A stretch of DNA of 50,077 nucleotides from Gordonia otitidis NBRC 100426. Its GTDB lineage: Bacteria; Actinomycetota; Actinomycetes; Mycobacteriales; Mycobacteriaceae. The translations under genes were made by a program, and so were the position numbers. The DNA is taken from NCBI RefSeq assembly GCF_000248075.1, contig NZ_BAFB01000077.1, positions 1 through 50,077 on the forward strand. Direction: 5' to 3'. Positions 1 to 8,495 of this stretch are shown here, in pieces. The first letter of the stretch is position 1. The number at the start of each line of letters is the position of its first letter. The notes under the pieces were generated by a model. It was not told the DNA's origin. It did no database searches and worked only from the letters and a program-made list of their open reading frames with translations.

Positions 1-57
1 ATCGGTCTCATAGCTCACCGCGCCGAGGCGGCTGCCCCGAAGTACTCGATCTGCCAT
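1..57 (-). CDS. rbpA: RNA polymerase-binding protein RbpA, 5' end only
   Basis: Reading the minus strand from the ATG at 57 gives MADRVLRGSRLGAVSYETD, which I recognise as the highly conserved N-terminus of RbpA. RbpA is the actinobacterial RNA polymerase-binding protein that supports transcription initiation with the primary sigma factor. Only the first 19 codons lie in the window and the gene continues past the left edge. The start is supported by the exact match to the family N-terminus. It is divergent from the next gene, so its promoter should lie within about 60-190. Confidence 0.9.
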   Translation of the reverse strand, partial: MADRVLRGSRLGAVSYETD

Positions 58-188
58 TTGGCGGTGTCCTCTCGTTTCTCGAGCGTTGGCGAACGCTCAA
101 CACTCCCATTCTACGCGCTGCCGGCATCCGGCCCACATCAGAGACGACCGACACGCACCACACGTGCCGCAGCGAACCGGCCCGGCGG

Positions 189-563
189 GTGTTGGGTACG
201 GTCAAGTGCGTGGAGCACACGACAACCGGAGCAACCCGATCGCGTCGGCGCCCCTACGCCTGCGCCTGGTGTGGTCAGACGATGGTCGACTCCGAGCTCG
301 GGCGTCGACGCAAATACTGCAAACGGTCGTGCCGTCAACGTGCCTACGAACAGAGAGCGCTGACCGAGGGTACTTCTATTCCCGCCGACGCCGTCATCCT
401 CACGCCGACCGAGGTGAACGATTTCGGCGATCGACTCTTTGCGCTCCGCTGTGCGGCAGAGGATCTGGCGACCGCTGTGGACGAGAAAGCCGACACCAGC
501 ACGCTCGCCGATCTCGCAGCTGAGGTCGTAACGCTCGCCAAAGCGGCTGAGCGACTCCGGTGA
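189..563 (+). CDS. Hypothetical protein with a Cys-rich zinc-binding-like N-terminus
   Basis: A protein of about 120 residues that I cannot assign to a named family. Near residues 24-49 there is a CxxC pair (CAWC) followed by a CxxxC pair in a very basic stretch (YCKRSCRQRAYEQR). This looks like a small zinc-binding module of the kind that contacts nucleic acid. The second half is acidic and probably helical, rich in Ala, Glu and Asp. The GTG at 189 is the longest start and a GTG at 210 is an alternative. The stop overlaps the GTG start of the next membrane-protein gene, so the two are probably translationally coupled. Any nucleic-acid-binding role is inference. Confidence 0.7.
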   Translation: MLGTVKCVEHTTTGATRSRRRPYACAWCGQTMVDSELGRRRKYCKRSCRQRAYEQRALTEGTSIPADAVILTPTEVNDFGDRLFALRCAAEDLATAVDEKADTSTLADLAAEVVTLAKAAERLR

Positions 564-1717
564 TCGCTCGCATCTTCGGGCTGTCGTTCGTCGTCACGAT
601 CCTCGCGCTCGTCGTCGCCTTCGTCTACGGCGGGTGGGAGGCCGTGGCGCTCGCCGCCATTCTGGGCGTACTCGAGATCTCACTGTCCTTCGACAACGCG
701 GTCATCAATGCCACCGTCCTGGAGAGGATGAGTGCGTTCTGGCAGAAGATGTTCCTGACGGTCGGCATGATCATCGCGGTCTTCGGAATGCGCTTGTTGT
801 TCCCGCTGCTGATCGTGTGGGTGACCGCGGGGCTCAACCCGGTCGAGGCGTTCCGACTCGCGATGAACCCGCCGCCCGAGGGTGCTGACCGGTTTGCCGA
901 CGGAAGTCCCAGCTACGAGACGATCCTCACCGACGCGCATCCGCAGATCGCCGCGTTCGGCGGAATGTTCTTGCTGATGCTCTTTCTCAATTTCATCCTG
1001 AGCAATCGCGACATCACGTGGTTGACCTGGTTGGAGCGTCCGCTGTCGAAGATCGGTCGACTCAACGCGTTGCCGGTCGTCCTCGCCTCGGTGACGCTCG
1101 TGCTCGTGGCCGAGTTCCTCGCGCCGGATTCGATCCGCTCGACCGTTCTGATCGCCGGGATACTCGGCATGGTGACCTATCTGTTGGTCGACGGGTTGAG
1201 TGCGCTGTTCCAGTCCGACTCGGAATTTCGCGACAGCGGGCCGTCAGAAGGTGCGAAAGCGGCGGGCAAAGCAGGCTTCTTCCTGTTCCTCTATCTCGAG
1301 GTCCTCGATGCGTCGTTCTCCTTCGACGGCGTCATCGGAGCGTTCGCGATCACGGCGGATCCGATCATCATCGCGCTCGGACTCGGCTTCATCGGTGCGC
1401 TGTTCGTGCGCTCCATCACGATCTACCTGGTCCGAACGGGAACCCTGGCGTCGTATCGCTATCTCGAGCACGGAGCCCACTGGGCCATCGGCGCGCTGGC
1501 CGTGATCCTGCTGTTGAGCATTGAGTTCCACATCAACGATGTGGTGACGGGACTGATCGGCGTCGTCTTCATCAGTGCCGCACTGTTCAGCAGTGTCGTG
1601 GCCAATCGCCGCGATCAGCGCCGTGCCGTCGAGGCACACGAGCGGAAGACATCGGAGGATCGGGCAGACACCCCATCCGCGGCGTCGGCGGATACCACCG
1701 ATCCGTCCGAGCGCTGA
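560..1717 (+). CDS. DUF475 family (TerC-like) integral membrane protein
   Basis: The 385-residue product has about nine hydrophobic segments. Two acidic motifs within membrane segments, EISLSFDNAVINA (about residues 40-52) and EVLDASFSFDGVIGAF (about 248-263), are typical of DUF475/TerC-like proteins. In that superfamily paired acidic helices are thought to handle metal ions such as Mn(II) or tellurite-related stress, but no substrate can be read from this sequence. The C-terminal 40 residues are charged and probably cytoplasmic. The GTG start at 560 overlaps the previous stop in GTGA, implying coupling to the Cys-rich protein upstream. It ends 12 bp from a convergent membrane-protein gene. 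Confidence 0.85.
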   Translation: MIARIFGLSFVVTILALVVAFVYGGWEAVALAAILGVLEISLSFDNAVINATVLERMSAFWQKMFLTVGMIIAVFGMRLLFPLLIVWVTAGLNPVEAFRLAMNPPPEGADRFADGSPSYETILTDAHPQIAAFGGMFLLMLFLNFILSNRDITWLTWLERPLSKIGRLNALPVVLASVTLVLVAEFLAPDSIRSTVLIAGILGMVTYLLVDGLSALFQSDSEFRDSGPSEGAKAAGKAGFFLFLYLEVLDASFSFDGVIGAFAITADPIIIALGLGFIGALFVRSITIYLVRTGTLASYRYLEHGAHWAIGALAVILLLSIEFHINDVVTGLIGVVFISAALFSSVVANRRDQRRAVEAHERKTSEDRADTPSAASADTTDPSER

Positions 1718-1729
1718 CCCGACATCGGG

Positions 1730-2365
1730 TCACCCCTTCTTCGTGCCGGCGCCATCGGAACGGCGCAGCTTCTTGCCTCTGCGTCGATACATCACGACAA
1801 AGGCGGTCAGCAGCAGCGCGACCACCACGGCGATGATGACGCCCCACAGGCTGGCTGCTCGAAACCCCGGGGCCCTGACGTTGAGAATCTGTGTGCCGGC
1901 GTGAGCGGCGTTGTTGCCGCCCACCTGGATACTCAGCGTGAGGAGATTGGGAATGGCGACCACGACGCCGATCACCACGCACAGGATCGAGAGGACGTTC
2001 TTCATCTTGCCGCGAAGGGCAACGGCGAGGACGAGCAGCGAGATCGGGATGAACGTGCAGACGAAACCGATCGACAGACCACTGCCGATTCCTCGTCCCA
2101 TCGAACCGTCGACGCTGCGACCGATCTGCTCGGCCCACCACCTCGGCAGAAATGCCGCGAGGATGAAATAGACGATCACCGCGATCGCAATGGCGAGCGC
2201 GAGGAAGAGGAATTTGCGACCGCCTTTCTTGAGTCGATCGGAGAACGACGGCTCGGGCTGTGTCGACGTCGAGCTGACGGTCACGTCCGTGTCAGCTGCC
2301 GGCGTGGGTGTCGACGATGAAACAGACGACGTGGCAGGGGTCTTGTGTCCCGGATGCTCGGCCAT
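1730..2365 (-). CDS. Conserved hypothetical membrane protein
   Basis: A 211-residue protein with a long Ser/Thr/Pro-rich N-terminal stretch (about residues 1-45), then hydrophobic segments near 50-72, 97-116, 122-146 and 172-194, and a basic tail. This suggests a four-helix membrane protein with a disordered cytoplasmic N-terminus. No catalytic motif is visible and I do not recognise a characterised family. The ATG at 2365 has a GAGG element just upstream. It converges on the DUF475 gene with a very short gap. The function is unknown. Confidence 0.7.
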   Translation of the reverse strand: MAEHPGHKTPATSSVSSSTPTPAADTDVTVSSTSTQPEPSFSDRLKKGGRKFLFLALAIAIAVIVYFILAAFLPRWWAEQIGRSVDGSMGRGIGSGLSIGFVCTFIPISLLVLAVALRGKMKNVLSILCVVIGVVVAIPNLLTLSIQVGGNNAAHAGTQILNVRAPGFRAASLWGVIIAVVVALLLTAFVVMYRRRGKKLRRSDGAGTKKG

Positions 2366-2605
2366 GTCCTCAGCATAGGGTGCCGTTCATTCGTTGGTCG
2401 CGAGATCGACCTCCAATGGTTTCGCCGACGCGTGACGAAATCGGTGTCCCTCGGACCGGCCCGAGTGTAGAAAGGACGTTGACGGCGGTGGCTCGCTTTC
2501 CAGCTCAGGGACGACGAATGGCCGGTGACAACGAATGGCCGGGGCCGGTCCGCACACATCACACCAGATCAATACAGACAACACCCCAATCAAAGTGAGT
2601 GCTTC

Positions 2606-2827
2606 ATGGATCCGATGCAACGTCAGATGCTCGACTTCGAGCAGAACTGGTATGCACTCGGTGGCGGTTCGTCGCGCGAGATCTCCTCGCAGTTCGGACT
2701 GACCGATCGGGATTTCTTCACCCAGGTCGAGAACCTGCTCAATGCCGAGCCACCGGTTACCCTGTCGAAGGGCCAGCTCGCTCGCATGCGCGAGGTGGTG
2801 AGGAACAGGATCTGGATGGCCCGCTGA
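2606..2827 (+). CDS. DUF3263 domain protein
   Basis: A 73-residue protein with the DUF3263 pattern: an early LDFEQNWY motif (residues 9-16), a helical SREISSQFGLTDRDFF segment (about 22-37) resembling a helix-turn-helix, and a basic end. DUF3263 proteins are small actinobacterial proteins of unknown function, often suspected of binding DNA. I chose the ATG at 2606 because an AAGTGAG element lies a few bases upstream and the product then matches the family length. An in-frame extension to 2525 adds residues with no family character. Confidence 0.75.
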   Translation: MDPMQRQMLDFEQNWYALGGGSSREISSQFGLTDRDFFTQVENLLNAEPPVTLSKGQLARMREVVRNRIWMAR

Positions 2828-2879
2828 CACGGGCCGCACCGAGGTCGCGACAGAATCGGGTACGACGAGAGGAATTACG

Positions 2880-3170
2880 TTGCCGCCCTTCGCCGACGAT
2901 GAGCTCTACGAGTTCTATCGGCGAATAGAGGCCGGTACCCGATCCGGTCGACGCAGACGCCGATCACCTGCTCGATCGGCGATTTGCCCCACTCCGGAGA
3001 AGGACGCCTACCGCGACGTGCGTGCGGTCGACGACGCGATTGCTCGTATCCGAGCGGCCGGGCGTTCGGCACCGACGCTGCGACCCTACGAATGCGTATG
3101 TGGCTCCTGGCATCTCACGAGCCGAGCTGTCGAGATCCCTGACCCGCACCGCAGGCGGAAGCGCTCATGA
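2880..3170 (+). CDS. Small conserved actinobacterial hypothetical protein
   Basis: A 96-residue basic protein. The last third carries a CxC pair in the motif YECVCGSWHLTS (about residues 72-83). I recall this motif from short uncharacterised actinobacterial proteins, where it may bind a metal together with the nearby His. The proposed start is TTG at 2880, behind a GAGAGGAA ribosome-binding-like stretch. The stop overlaps the ATG of the next gene (ATGA), so it is probably co-translated with the VOC protein. The function is unknown. Confidence 0.65.
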   Translation: MPPFADDELYEFYRRIEAGTRSGRRRRRSPARSAICPTPEKDAYRDVRAVDDAIARIRAAGRSAPTLRPYECVCGSWHLTSRAVEIPDPHRRRKRS

Positions 3171-3916
3171 CCGTCGTCGAATTGGCGGTCGACGACGCAT
3201 CCGGTTCCGTCGCCACTTACCGTCGCTTCTTCGGCCGCGATGCCGCGGCGTTCCAGTACGACACCACCAACGCGGCGGTGCGACTCGACGGTGCTCGATC
3301 GACGCATCGTGTGCTGTTCGGCGTCGACGACGTCGCGTCGTGGCAGACGCTGCTGCAGCGACGAGGACTCGAAGTCCATTCGAGCGACGCCGTGACGGTG
3401 GGCGTCGACGGATTTCCTGTCGGCGTCACCGAGGACCGGACTCCGCGAGCTCATGACGGGGCGGGGGCGGACGACATCCTCGGCATCGATCATCTCGTCT
3501 TCCAGGCCGCGGGTCGCGACCACGCAGTTGCACTGTTCGGCGCATCGCTCGGCCTCGATTTCCGTCTCGACAGGCCCGTGTCCGACGGACTGCGCCAGTT
3601 GTTCTTCCGTGCCGACGATCTCATCATCGAAGTCCTTGTAACGCCTGAGGACACCAGCTCCGTGATGCCGACGGACTCGGCTATGGCATCGAGGCCCTTG
3701 TCTCCGGAAGTCTCCCTCTGGGGAATCGCTTGGGCGACAGGCGATATCGAGGTAACCCATGCACGGTTGGTCGCAGCGGGATTCACCGTGTCGCGGGTGC
3801 GCAGTGGCCGTAAGCCCGACACCCGGGTGGCCACCGTGCGCGCACCCGCACTCGCGACTCGCACTCTGATCATCGAACCGACTCAACCCGTTGCGGCAAA
3901 GAGAGCCCATGGCTGA
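3167..3916 (+). CDS. VOC superfamily (glyoxalase-like) protein
   Basis: A 249-residue protein built from two vicinal-oxygen-chelate-like halves. The second half is clearest, with DILGIDHLVFQAAG (about residues 102-115) followed by the alternating strands of a glyoxalase-like domain. The first half has a shorter related strand pattern. Family members are metal-dependent lyases, isomerases or dioxygenases, or binding proteins; the substrate cannot be predicted here. It overlaps the upstream small gene by 4 bp and a 48-codon downstream ORF by 8 bp, giving a compact three-gene unit. Confidence 0.75.
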   Translation: MTVVELAVDDASGSVATYRRFFGRDAAAFQYDTTNAAVRLDGARSTHRVLFGVDDVASWQTLLQRRGLEVHSSDAVTVGVDGFPVGVTEDRTPRAHDGAGADDILGIDHLVFQAAGRDHAVALFGASLGLDFRLDRPVSDGLRQLFFRADDLIIEVLVTPEDTSSVMPTDSAMASRPLSPEVSLWGIAWATGDIEVTHARLVAAGFTVSRVRSGRKPDTRVATVRAPALATRTLIIEPTQPVAAKRAHG

Positions 3917-4055
3917 CAGCAATTTCACCGGAGACGGGGCACCGGTCTCGGTGACACTCGACGGGGCGACACGGACCGGGCACGGTCAGTCCGTGAGGGC
4001 GGACGACGGTTCGGTACGAGTGCGGATCACCCTCGATCCGGACACCGCGCACTGA
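3909..4055 (+). CDS. Putative small protein coupled to the VOC gene
   Basis: An ATG at 3909 opens a 48-residue frame that overlaps the stop of the VOC gene by 8 bp. The peptide is acidic, has no membrane segment, and its alternating residues (PVSVTLDG, SVRVRITL) would suit a small beta-sheet. Overlap with the upstream gene makes translational coupling plausible. The last 29 bp run against the 3' end of the convergent oxidoreductase gene. I do not recognise the peptide; the start-stop overlap and its composition are the only support for it being real. Confidence 0.45.
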   Translation: MADSNFTGDGAPVSVTLDGATRTGHGQSVRADDGSVRVRITLDPDTAH

Positions 4056-5202
4056 CGGTGCGCCCGCGACGGACTCCGCCGTAGATCCCACGCCGCACGA
4101 TCAGCGGCTGCACCACGGTGTCGATACTCCAACGCGGAAAGCGGAACCGAACGCCACCGGGGGAGAACACGTCCAGTCCGTTGTCGCTGGGCCCGAACAC
4201 CGATCCCCAGCGATGTTCGCGCGGGCGGTAGCGGCGCGTGGGTCGCCCGTCGAGGTATGCGACGACGTTGCTCGCCACGAGACGGTCCGCACGATTGCGG
4301 GCTGAACCACGGAGCGGATCCGAATCGGCGACATCACCGACTGCGAACACGCCACGTCGGCCGGGGACCCCGAGGTCGGCGTCGACTCGCACGAACCCCT
4401 TGTCGGTCAGCATGTCCGACGGCAGCCACGACGTGTTGGGAGCGACACGGCCCACCGCCCAGATGATCGCGTCCGCCTCGACCGGGGGTTGATCGGTCTG
4501 CCATGAGATCGACCCGCTGCCGATCGCGGCCAGTTCTGCGTCGGATGGCAACACCGCTCGGTGTTGGCCGTGACGGTCCACACCGAGCGCTGCCAGGCGC
4601 CGGGCGACCTGTTGTCGCGTGCGGTCATGGTGTCGGGGGAGGGGGAGGACGCCGGGATGGTAGAGCGCGACCGCCTTATCCGGCCAGCGTCGACTGAGTT
4701 GCGCGGCCGAACTCACCGCCGCAGCACCCCCACCGACGACCGCTATCGACCTGGCCTGCGCCAGACGCGCGTGGACGTCGTGGAGGGCGTCGTCGACGTC
4801 GCTGATGCCCTCCAGGACCGGGCGTCGCCAGAACCCGTTGGCGACGCCCGTCGCGATCACGAGTGCGTCGTAGGCGAGTGAACCCATCTGGCCCGTTGGT
4901 GTGCGTAGGCGTATCACCTTGCGGTCGGGGTCGAGTGCGCAGATCTGCCCATGACGGATGTCGACTCTGTCGAGTCGACGAAAGCGGTCGAAGTCGACAC
5001 GGTAATCGCGCGCCCACTCGTCCGGAAAGGCGACGCGGAGGCCGAGCTCCTGCCCGCTGACCAACGCAGGCCGTACCGAGATCCCCACGACATCGGTACG
5101 TCGAGCGAGGTGGATCGCCGTGAGAACACGGGAGTCGCCCATGCCCGCGACCACAACTCGCCGGCCCGGGGTGACGACGTGATCTGCGGCGCGCTTCGTC
5201 AT
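4027..5202 (-). CDS. FAD-dependent NAD(P)H oxidoreductase (NDH-2/AIF-like)
   Basis: A 391-residue pyridine nucleotide-disulfide oxidoreductase-fold protein. The N-terminal FAD-binding region is VVVAGMGDSRVL (about residues 15-26), a weak version of GxGxxG. The middle NAD(P)H Rossmann motif IAVVGGGAAAVSSA is clear, and the C-terminal FAD motif GVFAVGDVAD is typical. There is no redox-active CxxC, which fits an NDH-2, AIF or nitrite-reductase-like enzyme passing electrons to a quinone or protein. The ATG at 5202 lies 2 bp beyond the stop of the DUF1295 gene, so the two are co-transcribed and may share a substrate. The electron acceptor is unknown. Confidence 0.8.
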   Translation of the reverse strand: MTKRAADHVVTPGRRVVVAGMGDSRVLTAIHLARRTDVVGISVRPALVSGQELGLRVAFPDEWARDYRVDFDRFRRLDRVDIRHGQICALDPDRKVIRLRTPTGQMGSLAYDALVIATGVANGFWRRPVLEGISDVDDALHDVHARLAQARSIAVVGGGAAAVSSAAQLSRRWPDKAVALYHPGVLPLPRHHDRTRQQVARRLAALGVDRHGQHRAVLPSDAELAAIGSGSISWQTDQPPVEADAIIWAVGRVAPNTSWLPSDMLTDKGFVRVDADLGVPGRRGVFAVGDVADSDPLRGSARNRADRLVASNVVAYLDGRPTRRYRPREHRWGSVFGPSDNGLDVFSPGGVRFRFPRWSIDTVVQPLIVRRGIYGGVRRGRTVSARCPDRG

Positions 5203-5204
5203 GC

Positions 5205-6122
5205 TCACTTCGCCGGTTGCGAATCGTCGACGGCTCGGATGCCTTTCGGGGGCAACGGCACGAACATCGGGACGCGTTCGATGACGGCGGCATACGAGGC
5301 ACGTCGTTCCAGACTCCGCTGCTCCATCATCGGGATGCTCGCCCCGAGGAACATCCCGAGCATCGCAGCGGCTCCCAGCCACAGCCACCAGGCGTCCGCT
5401 GGTGCCGCTGCGATGCCGAACAGGAGCACAGACACCCAGAACATGAACTCGCCGAAGTAGTTCGGGTGCCGCGACCAGGCCCAGACGCCGACGTCGATGG
5501 TCTGGCCCGGCTCGCTCGTGCGACGGAACAACCGCAACTGCCGATCGGCAGCCGATTCGAGGGCGACGGCTCCGAGACCGACGACGAACGCCACCACGCT
5601 CAACCACACCAGTCCGTCGTCGGGTCGGGTGAGTGCGACGTAGGCCGGGACCATCGCGAGGAACACCTGCAGCGTGGGGATGAGGTGGATGGCGAACAGA
5701 TCCGCGAGGAACGCGAGACGACCCGCACGCTGACGCAACAGTGGATAACGCCAATCCTCGTGGACGAGACCGGGAAATGATCGCCACCAGTTCACTGTCA
5801 GCCGCACGGCCCAGATCACCACGACGATCGCCAACAACGCACATCGCCATCTTGCGGGGCCGCCGGCGTGTCTGGCGTCGCCTTCGAGCCACCAGTACAG
5901 CAGCAGGAAGACGGGCACGACGCTCCAATAGGCGTCGTAGCAGCTCGAATTGCCGACCGTGCGGCTGACCACGAAGATCACCAGGGTCGCGAGGACATCG
6001 GCGATGAGCGTGTCCGCCCAGAGCTGCCCGACACTCGGTCCCCACGTCAGCCAGGCGACCGCCACCGCCAGCGCAACGACGTATGCTGCGGCGATCACCG
6101 CCAGCGACACCCTTCTCCCCAT
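5205..6122 (-). CDS. DUF1295 (steroid 5-alpha-reductase-like) membrane protein
   Basis: A 305-residue polytopic membrane protein with about seven hydrophobic segments. Near residues 217-232 it has the motif WAWSRHPNYFGEFMFW, diagnostic of DUF1295 proteins. These are related to steroid 5-alpha-reductases and isoprenylcysteine methyltransferases; the RHPNY motif is part of the cofactor-binding core of that superfamily. Together with the tightly linked FAD oxidoreductase it could form a lipid- or isoprenoid-reducing pair, which is inference. The upstream hydrolase gene lies 12 bp away on the same strand. Confidence 0.85.
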   Translation of the reverse strand: MGRRVSLAVIAAAYVVALAVAVAWLTWGPSVGQLWADTLIADVLATLVIFVVSRTVGNSSCYDAYWSVVPVFLLLYWWLEGDARHAGGPARWRCALLAIVVVIWAVRLTVNWWRSFPGLVHEDWRYPLLRQRAGRLAFLADLFAIHLIPTLQVFLAMVPAYVALTRPDDGLVWLSVVAFVVGLGAVALESAADRQLRLFRRTSEPGQTIDVGVWAWSRHPNYFGEFMFWVSVLLFGIAAAPADAWWLWLGAAAMLGMFLGASIPMMEQRSLERRASYAAVIERVPMFVPLPPKGIRAVDDSQPAK

Positions 6123-6134
6123 ACGGAGATGGTC

Positions 6135-7412
6135 TCAGGCGATCCGCGTGTTCGCTGCGTTTTGGGCGCCGCGTCCCGGCGGCAACGCGAGCCTCGGACG
6201 CAGGTGCTCACGCAACCAGCGGTAGACGTCGTCGTTGTTGAGCAACGTGAAATGATTGGCGCCGCCCAGATGAAGACCGTGGTCGATGCTGAATCCGACT
6301 CTGCGGGAGCGACTCTCGCCACGTCCACTCGGCGTCAGAACCAATCCGTCGCCGATCAACCTGCTTACCGGATGATTCGGGTTGCGGGTGAGCGATGCGG
6401 TGACGAACAGGTGCCGTGCCCGAGGAAGCAGAGGTATCGCCGCGGCGGGTTGCTGGCGGAAGGCATCCGGATCCCGCCCGCTCCAATCGTCGTCGGTCAG
6501 GCTTCCGTGGAACAGATCGCGGACGCCTGCGCTTCGTCGGGCGAGCAGATTCCCGAGCGGCGAGGTCACCGATGCACATCTCAGTATCCCGGTGGCCATG
6601 TGCACCGTCCGGGCCAGTGGGGCACCGTAGTGCGGTGTGCCCAGGGCCACGGTGTCGGTGACCACTTCACACCAGTACGCACCTTCGGCACTCGCTGCAT
6701 GACACGCACTGCGGATCACCAACCCGCCCATCGAGTGCCCGACCAACGTCACACGCGTGACAGGCACCGGCCATTGGAGGACGAGCGCCTCGAGCAGTGC
6801 CGCAAGTTCTCGGCCGTTGTCACTGATGTGTCGGCCGGTGTTGAAGCGCACGCGTACCTCGGTCGCTCCGATGTCCGCGGTGAGTCGACGACCGTAGCTC
6901 GGGCGCTCGCCTCTGTCCCATGCGAACTCGGACTCCATGAGGCCGTGGAGGAACACGACTACGTGACCCGTCGCCCCGGGAAAGGCCGCTCGGAGCGATT
7001 CCGTCCTCACCGGAACCGGCGCGCCGTCGTCCCGGACCGACATCGTCTGCGCAAGCGATGACCGCTCTTCGGCGAGGGAATCGCCGATCAGCCCATCGAG
7101 CACTCCGAGCACGGACGCGCCTCGCGCGCTCTGCGACGGCGCGCGTCGCGGTTCCGGAAGCGCCGCACCGACGTTGGCGATCGCCTCGAAAAGCGACGAC
7201 ACGGTCCCGTAGGTCGCATCGGTCACGGTGTCATGCAGCAGGTGCGCCGATCGACTCGATGTCCCACCGACCCGATCGGATACCGCGAACAGACAGTCGG
7301 AGACCGCATGGTGGAGCTTGGCGACGCCACGAGTGGCAGCGGCGAGTTCTCTCAGCCCGAGCTGTGTTAGTGCCGCCACCTCGCGCGGAGCGGCGTCGTC
7401 AACGCTAGTCAC
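6135..7412 (-). CDS. Alpha/beta-hydrolase, lipase/esterase-like
   Basis: About 425 residues. The second half has an alpha/beta-hydrolase core: an oxyanion-type VVVFLHGLMES stretch, the nucleophile elbow GHSMGGL, and a C-terminal GGANHFTLLN that can supply the catalytic His. The first 140 residues are helical and lack motifs. Similar actinobacterial proteins are annotated as lipases or PGAP1-like esterases, but the substrate is unknown. I placed the start at GTG 7412, just after a CTGGAG; an in-frame ATG at 7460 would add 16 residues. It lies upstream of and in line with the DUF1295/oxidoreductase pair, so the three may form one lipid-related transcription unit. Confidence 0.8.
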   Translation of the reverse strand: MTSVDDAAPREVAALTQLGLRELAAATRGVAKLHHAVSDCLFAVSDRVGGTSSRSAHLLHDTVTDATYGTVSSLFEAIANVGAALPEPRRAPSQSARGASVLGVLDGLIGDSLAEERSSLAQTMSVRDDGAPVPVRTESLRAAFPGATGHVVVFLHGLMESEFAWDRGERPSYGRRLTADIGATEVRVRFNTGRHISDNGRELAALLEALVLQWPVPVTRVTLVGHSMGGLVIRSACHAASAEGAYWCEVVTDTVALGTPHYGAPLARTVHMATGILRCASVTSPLGNLLARRSAGVRDLFHGSLTDDDWSGRDPDAFRQQPAAAIPLLPRARHLFVTASLTRNPNHPVSRLIGDGLVLTPSGRGESRSRRVGFSIDHGLHLGGANHFTLLNNDDVYRWLREHLRPRLALPPGRGAQNAANTRIA

Positions 7413-7480
7413 GGACTCCAGAGTACAAGTGTTCACCCAAAATGGCAGCGAACATGTCACATCGCCGTCGTCGCCAACCG

Positions 7481-8452
7481 TCAGGCGTCGACGCTCTCGC
7501 GATAACCGAACTCGACAACGTCGACATCCGCGACATGCTTGCGTCGCTCGCGCATCAGGCCCAGTCCGTAGAGGACGATGCCGCCGACCAGCCAGCAGAA
7601 CAGCACGATCAGCGGTCGAGCGATCGCGTTACCGTCGAAGAAGACGACATTGCGCAGAAGTGAACCAGTCGCCCCGGGCGGCAGATGCTGACCGACGACC
7701 CCCCAGGGTGTCGGCAGCATCTCGGGCGCACTCGAGAGCCCGGAAAGCGGGTTACCCAGCAGGATCAGCGCGATGGCTGCGAGGACGAGACCGGCACCAC
7801 CGAGCGCCTCGCGAAGCCCGAGAACCGCGAAACAGGTTGCCGCGATGCCGAGCATGCCTGCGAGCGACGTCAGCCAGTAGTTTCCGTCGAACGTGCCGAC
7901 CACGAATTGCAGAATCGCGATCAGGGCGAAGCCACCCACCACGGACACGCCGAGTGCCGCGAGGATGCGCCCACCCGCAGATGGGATGACCAGCATGATC
8001 ACCATTGCACTGATCCACCCACCGAGCGCAAGCGGTAGTGCCCCAGCCGCAAGACCCGCCCCGTGCGAATCCTTCGCGGGGAAACTGCGGACGTCGACGA
8101 CGCGGTGCCCGATGTGAGTCGCATCGGCGACGCGCTGTCCCAGCGTCTCGATCATCGTTGCCACCGTTGGACTCGCGGCAGTGGCGACTAGCACCGTGAG
8201 TTCCGATCCAGGGGAAACGACGAGTGCGCCGTATACCTCGCGCGACTCGATGGCGTCATGTGCGACGGATTCGTCGGCGTAGCTCGTCACGTCGAATGAC
8301 TCGCCCATGAGATTACCGATCTCATCGGCAGCCTGCGCTGACCCGACCACCCCGATCGGGATGTGATGCGGTGCGGACCTCGCTGCGGGCAGAGCGAACA
8401 TCGTGACCATCACCGACAGCAGCACCGCCGTGCCGATGACGACGGCGATCAC
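7481..8452 (-). CDS. ABC-2/YhgE-like membrane protein, probably 5'-truncated
   Basis: An N-terminal transmembrane helix (VIAVVIGTAVLLSVMV), an extracytoplasmic domain of about 150 residues, a block of five or six further helices and a short charged tail give the layout of ABC-2 permease-like or YhgE/DUF3533 proteins. These are often exporters with a divergent TetR repressor. Coding character extends upstream to about 8488 (TSARTGPPVGVK on the minus strand), but there is no good start there before the sequence turns into antisense of a TetR gene. GTG at 8452, at the edge of the first helix, is the nearest usable start and has no convincing ribosome-binding site. The 5' end and promoter look deleted. 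Confidence 0.6.
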   Translation of the reverse strand: MIAVVIGTAVLLSVMVTMFALPAARSAPHHIPIGVVGSAQAADEIGNLMGESFDVTSYADESVAHDAIESREVYGALVVSPGSELTVLVATAASPTVATMIETLGQRVADATHIGHRVVDVRSFPAKDSHGAGLAAGALPLALGGWISAMVIMLVIPSAGGRILAALGVSVVGGFALIAILQFVVGTFDGNYWLTSLAGMLGIAATCFAVLGLREALGGAGLVLAAIALILLGNPLSGLSSAPEMLPTPWGVVGQHLPPGATGSLLRNVVFFDGNAIARPLIVLFCWLVGGIVLYGLGLMRERRKHVADVDVVEFGYRESVDA

Positions 8453-8495
8453 CTTGACGCCGACAGGCGGCCCCGTTCTGGCCGAGGTGTCGAGC

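Noticed and set aside
4027..6045. A continuous minus-strand open frame of 672 codons
   Set aside because: Only the part from 5202 downstream looks like a protein family; the upstream part is antisense-frame shadow of the DUF1295 gene.
8403..8495. ATG 8403 as the true TetR start
   Set aside because: The residues it adds are antisense to a transmembrane helix of the neighbouring gene and do not resemble a TetR N-terminus.
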